Below, piece by piece: positions 6,874 through 8,223 of a DNA stretch of 8,223 nucleotides. How positions within the stretch are numbered: the stretch's first letter is position 1; the number at the start of each line of letters is the position of its first letter. The notes beneath the pieces are model-generated. The model was given only the letters and a program-made list of their open reading frames with translations. It searched no databases and was not told the DNA's origin. Location of the stretch: contig USCU01000040.1 in NCBI GenBank assembly GCA_900553335.1, forward strand, positions 1-8,223. The letters run 5' to 3'. The position numbers were made by a program, and so were the translations under genes. Origin of the DNA: an uncultured Ruminococcus sp. (lineage in GTDB: Bacteria > Bacillota > Clostridia > Oscillospirales > Ruminococcaceae).

Positions 6874-6913
6874 AAAAATAACCGTCGACTTGGAGAGAGG
6901 GCGGTTATTTTTT
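6874..6913. terminator. Shared bidirectional terminator of toxin mRNA and antitoxin RNA
   Basis: A perfect 11-bp inverted repeat, AAAAATAACCG (6874-6884) and CGGTTATTTTT (6902-6912), with a 17-nt loop. The A/T-rich stem base gives a U-run in either direction (TTTTTT to 6913 on plus, TTTTT on minus). It ends the antitoxin RNA on plus and, 30 nt past its stop codon, the toxin mRNA on minus. Confidence 0.85.
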
Positions 6914-6941
6914 ATTTATTGAAAATAAAAAATTTATGTTA

Positions 6942-7028
6942 CTATTTATGAAAAATTGTGTAACACAGAGTGATAATAGCAATCACCATACAGGCAAATT
7001 GCACAAGCAACGAAAAATAATCGCTCAT
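6942..7028 (-). CDS. 28-aa hydrophobic peptide, candidate type I toxin (holin-like)
   Basis: The ORF starts with ATG at 7028-7026 and ends with TAG at 6944-6942. The peptide begins MSDYFSLLVQF, continues with a hydrophobic core (residues 6-26, including CMVIAIITLCY), and ends in a short basic tail FHK: one membrane helix with almost nothing else. The layout M-x-x-Y-x-x-L......F...VIxII resembles the short holin-like toxins of Firmicutes (Hol_Tox/TxpA type), which damage the membrane when overproduced; this is from pattern and memory, not a search. Support for translation is unusually strong: AGGAGGTGAT (7041-7032), fully complementary to the 16S rRNA tail, with 7 nt from GGAGG to ATG, behind a perfect promoter. 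It is too short for routine gene calling. It could instead be a harmless small membrane peptide, but the antisense RNA beside it favours a toxin. Confidence 0.75.
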   Translation of the reverse strand: MSDYFSLLVQFACMVIAIITLCYTIFHK

Positions 7029-7035
7029 ATTATCA

Positions 7036-7052
7036 CCTCCTCGTGTGAGGAG
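7036..7052 (-). promoter_or_regulatory. Toxin Shine-Dalgarno masked by a leader hairpin
   Basis: On the minus strand, CTCCTC (7052-7047), loop ACAC (7046-7043) and GAGGAG (7042-7037) form a perfect 6-bp hairpin, extendable by a U-G pair to 7053/7036. The 3' arm is the Shine-Dalgarno itself, so ribosome access is restricted unless the hairpin opens. Masked ribosome binding sites are a hallmark of type I toxin mRNAs. Confidence 0.75.
7037..7046 (+). repeat. 10-nt direct repeat CTCCTCGTGT, toxin leader copy
   Basis: Second copy of the sequence at 6859-6868. In the minus-strand toxin mRNA it reads ACACGAGGAG, the loop plus Shine-Dalgarno arm of the leader hairpin, so antitoxin pairing here would block ribosome binding. 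Confidence 0.75.
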
Positions 7053-7089
7053 AAACCGCCTACCGTTTAAATGCAGACTCTCTGTTAAA

Positions 7090-7118
7090 ATTATAGCATA
7101 AAGGTCGAATCGTGTCAA
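7090..7118 (-). promoter_or_regulatory. Perfect consensus promoter for the toxin mRNA
   Basis: On the minus strand, exact TTGACA (7118-7113), a 17-nt spacer and exact TATAAT (7095-7090). Transcription should begin near 7083, giving a leader of about 55 nt and an mRNA of about 210 nt to the shared terminator. Confidence 0.85.
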
Positions 7119-7180
7119 TTTTGGCGATGAAGAAAAATGATATTAGCTCATTAACAAATAAAATCAAACAGGCATAATTT

Positions 7181-7215
7181 AAGCCGGCAGTTTTAGCTGT
7201 CGGCTTTTATTTTTT
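7181..7215. terminator. Hairpin after ung, probable terminator
   Basis: A 10-bp stem AAGCCGGCAG (7181-7190) with CTGTCGGCTT (7197-7206), one G-U pair, 6-nt loop. It lies 20 bp past the ung stop on the minus strand, where ung transcripts would end, but the better T-run (TTTATTTTTT, 7207-7215) is on the plus strand and would stop plus-strand read-through from the antitoxin region. It probably separates ung from the toxin promoter and may work both ways. Confidence 0.6.
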
Positions 7216-7225
7216 CATTTTTATA

Positions 7226-7891
7226 TTACAGCGACCAGTCGATAGGTGTAATCCCGTTTGAGGTTAGGAACTCATTTACTTTTGAAAAGTGTTTGCATCC
7301 GAAAAATCCGCCAAAGGCTGAAAGCGGAGATGGGTGAACCGTTTCAAAAATCGCATGAATAGGATTTGTTATAAGCGGCTTTTTAGCTCTTGCATTTCCG
7401 CCCCAAAGAATAAATGCAACGGGGGTTTGTTTCTCGTTGAGCTTTCTTATCACCTCGTCAGTGAGCGTTTCCCAGCCTTTTCCTTTGTGCGAAAGCGGTT
7501 TTCCCTCGCGGACGGTAAGAGTAGTGTTTAAAAGCATAACGCCCTCGCTTGCCCATTTTGTAAGCGTTCCGTTTTTCGGAGAAGCAAATCCCAGATCCGA
7601 CTCAAGCTCTTTGAATATATTTTTTAAGCTTGGAGGAGGAGTAACGCCTTCCTTAACCGAGAAGCAAAGACCGTGAGCCTGTCCCGGACCGTGGTACGGA
7701 TCCTGACCTAAGATAACGGCTTTGACCTTATTGTAAGGCGTATGCTTAAAGGCGTTAAATATATCGTACATGCCCGGGTATACATGATAATGCGAGTACT
7801 CGTATTTTAAAAACTCCCGAAGCTTTAAATAATATTCCTTTTTAAATTCGTCCGCCAGTATTTCGTCCCATTCGTTTCCTATGTGTACCAT
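7226..7891 (-). CDS. ung: Uracil-DNA glycosylase, family 1
   Basis: Ung removes uracil from DNA, starting base excision repair after cytosine deamination or dUMP misincorporation. The 221-aa product has the family 1 motifs: the water-activating loop [18 protein letters not shown] (62-79, catalytic Asp64), the [12 protein letters not shown] loop (85-96), [11 protein letters not shown] (120-130) and the DNA-intercalation loop HPSPLSA (186-192, catalytic His186). Length and order match bacterial Ung, and no key residue is missing. The start is ATG 7891, preceded by AGGGAGAG a few bases upstream. An in-frame ATG at 7957 would add 22 residues encoded across a strong palindrome, with no ribosome binding site, so it is rejected. 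The promoter was not found with confidence; the leader overlaps the palindromic region 7909-8034. It is transcribed towards the toxin locus with a hairpin between. Confidence 0.95.
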   Translation of the reverse strand: MVHIGNEWDEILADEFKKEYYLKLREFLKYEYSHYHVYPGMYDIFNAFKHTPYNKVKAVILGQDPYHGPGQAHGLCFSVKEGVTPPPSLKNIFKELESDLGFASPKNGTLTKWASEGVMLLNTTLTVREGKPLSHKGKGWETLTDEVIRKLNEKQTPVAFILWGGNARAKKPLITNPIHAIFETVHPSPLSAFGGFFGCKHFSKVNEFLTSNGITPIDWSL

Positions 7892-7908
7892 TTTTCTCTC
7901 CCTTTGTA

Positions 7909-7945
7909 TTGTTTCAATAAGGGGCAGCGCCCCGTCATTCAACAA
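7909..7945. repeat. Imperfect palindrome in the ung leader
   Basis: The perfect core GGGGC-AGC-GCCCC (7921-7933) is flanked by outer arms TTGTT (7909-7914 region) and AACAA (7941-7945) with partly paired sequence between. It begins 18 bp upstream of the ung start codon. There is no T-run directly after it in the ung direction, so it is not a clear terminator. It could shape ung mRNA structure or be part of a dispersed repeat with 7963-8034. Confidence 0.55.
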
Positions 7946-7962
7946 ACGACCGGGCATTAACC

Positions 7963-8034
7963 ACTTAGGGTTTCATTGAGGGATTGTTCCCCCCCCCCAC
8001 TGAAAGGCTAAGTTGTCCGCCGACTTAGAGGCGG
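7963..8034. repeat. Palindrome-rich segment with a C10 tract
   Basis: ACTTAGGGTTTCA (7963-7975) pairs with TGAAAGGCTAAGT (8001-8013) at 11 of 13 positions, and the loop contains ten consecutive C (7989-7998). A second hairpin CCGCC (8017-8021) with GGCGG (8030-8034) follows. GC content is well above the surroundings and no ORF is supported. It resembles dispersed intergenic repeats of Clostridia, but the family is not identified. Confidence 0.5.
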
Positions 8035-8096
8035 TGCACGTGGTCGTTGTTATAAATATTCCGAATTTAATTGCTTGTTATCAATTATCAATTAAA

Positions 8097-8201
8097 CTAA
8101 GTTCCTACCGCTCCGCTCACCACAGCACCAATAACTATTCCCAAAATCATAACGGCAGCTATTGCTAAAACAATAATTCTGGTCAATATACTCTTTTTCA
8201 T
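8097..8201 (-). CDS. 34-aa single-helix membrane peptide, function unknown
   Basis: ATG at 8201-8199 and TAG at 8099-8097 frame a 34-codon ORF. The peptide opens with the basic stretch MKKSILTR, followed by about 23 hydrophobic residues rich in Ile, Val, Ala and Gly (IIVLAIAAVMILGIVIGAVV) and a small Gly/Ser tail (SGAVGT). AGGAGG (8217-8212) precedes it by 10 nt, a good site at slightly long spacing. The composition could be a membrane-anchored small protein or an uncleaved signal-like peptide; no lipobox is seen. It reads in from beyond the right edge, so a promoter or preceding gene may lie outside the window. An AT-rich inverted repeat TTTAATTG/CAATTAAA (8066-8073/8089-8096) directly after the stop could be a weak transcript end. 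I do not recognise a family. Confidence 0.6.
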   Translation of the reverse strand: MKKSILTRIIVLAIAAVMILGIVIGAVVSGAVGT

Positions 8202-8223
8202 TGATTTGCTTCCTCCTGTCTCT

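Larger units (their letters stand above)
6830..6913 (+). ncRNA. Predicted antisense antitoxin RNA (type I TA, about 84 nt)
   Basis: The RNA is defined by a perfect promoter upstream and a strong terminator. The 5' hairpin pairs GAGAACC-t-GCTT (6835-6846) with AAGC-GGTTCTC (6851-6861), loop AGAT, one bulged base. A linker (6862-6873) follows, then the terminator stem (6874-6912). There is no ribosome binding site or ORF. Two regions can pair with the convergent toxin mRNA: the shared terminator, fully antisense, and CTCCTCGTGT (6859-6868), exactly complementary to the loop and Shine-Dalgarno arm of the toxin leader (7037-7046). Stronger-promoter, short antisense RNA with contacts at both the terminator and the ribosome binding site is how pAD1 RNA II represses Fst, which is the model inferred here. 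Exact ends are predictions. Confidence 0.7.

Noticed and set aside
6948..7070. Plus-strand ORF of 40 codons antisense to the toxin gene
   Set aside because: No Shine-Dalgarno before ATG 6948, and it lies beyond the antitoxin terminator; the minus-strand frame has the full set of signals.
7892..7957. 22-residue N-terminal extension of ung
   Set aside because: It is encoded across a palindrome, has no ribosome binding site and no Ung homology pattern; ATG 7891 has AGGGAGAG before it.

Overview
The window looks like chromosomal DNA from a low-GC Gram-positive bacterium of the class Clostridia, plausibly a gut Oscillospirales or Lachnospirales type. The grounds are AT-rich intergenic DNA, strong AGGAGG-type ribosome binding sites, near-consensus sigma-A promoters, short hairpin-plus-T terminators, an anaerobe flavodiiron protein and an XRE regulator with a membrane tail. 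Species level cannot be read from the sequence.

Layout, left to right. (1) 2-563 (+): the 3' end of one small DUF4190-like membrane protein gene and a complete tandem paralogue. (2) 579-615: a terminator directly before lgt (629-1435, +), an Lgt-family prolipoprotein diacylglyceryl transferase with a Cys-rich variant signature. (3) 1421-1682: the lgt terminator hairpin is present twice as an exact 27-bp direct repeat. Between the copies lies a 208-bp, hairpin-rich, apparently non-coding insert. (4) 1774-4512 (+): a 912-aa cytoplasmic family 2 glycoside hydrolase with its own promoter and terminator. (5) 4697-5512 (+): an XRE regulator with an acidic linker and a duplicated two-helix membrane module. 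(6) 5618-6781 (+): an A-type flavodiiron protein (O2/NO reductase) behind a strong promoter. (7) 6795-7118: a compact convergent locus described below. (8) 7226-7891 (-): uracil-DNA glycosylase, ung, preceded by a palindrome-rich stretch with a C10 run. (9) 8097-8201 (-): a 34-codon single-helix membrane peptide gene.

The most interesting item is 6795-7118, which reads as a complete type I toxin-antitoxin locus with no previous gene call. On the minus strand, a perfect TTGACA-17-TATAAT promoter precedes a 28-aa hydrophobic peptide gene with an extended Shine-Dalgarno (AGGAGGTGAT), and that site is masked in its own hairpin. On the plus strand, a second perfect TTGACA-17-TATAAT promoter drives a predicted RNA of about 84 nt with no ORF. 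The two transcripts converge on one bidirectional terminator (6874-6913). The small RNA also carries a second copy of a 10-nt sequence (CTCCTCGTGT) that is exactly complementary to the loop and Shine-Dalgarno arm of the toxin mRNA. This is the architecture known from the par/Fst system of enterococcal plasmid pAD1, and it also resembles the convergent Bacillus pairs TxpA/RatA and BsrG/SR4. The peptide itself looks more like the short holin-like toxins than like Fst. No terminator separates fprA from the antitoxin promoter, so fprA read-through could also supply antitoxin sequence.

Apart from that possible coupling the genes look like independent units: most have their own promoter and/or terminator, and no shared pathway is evident.
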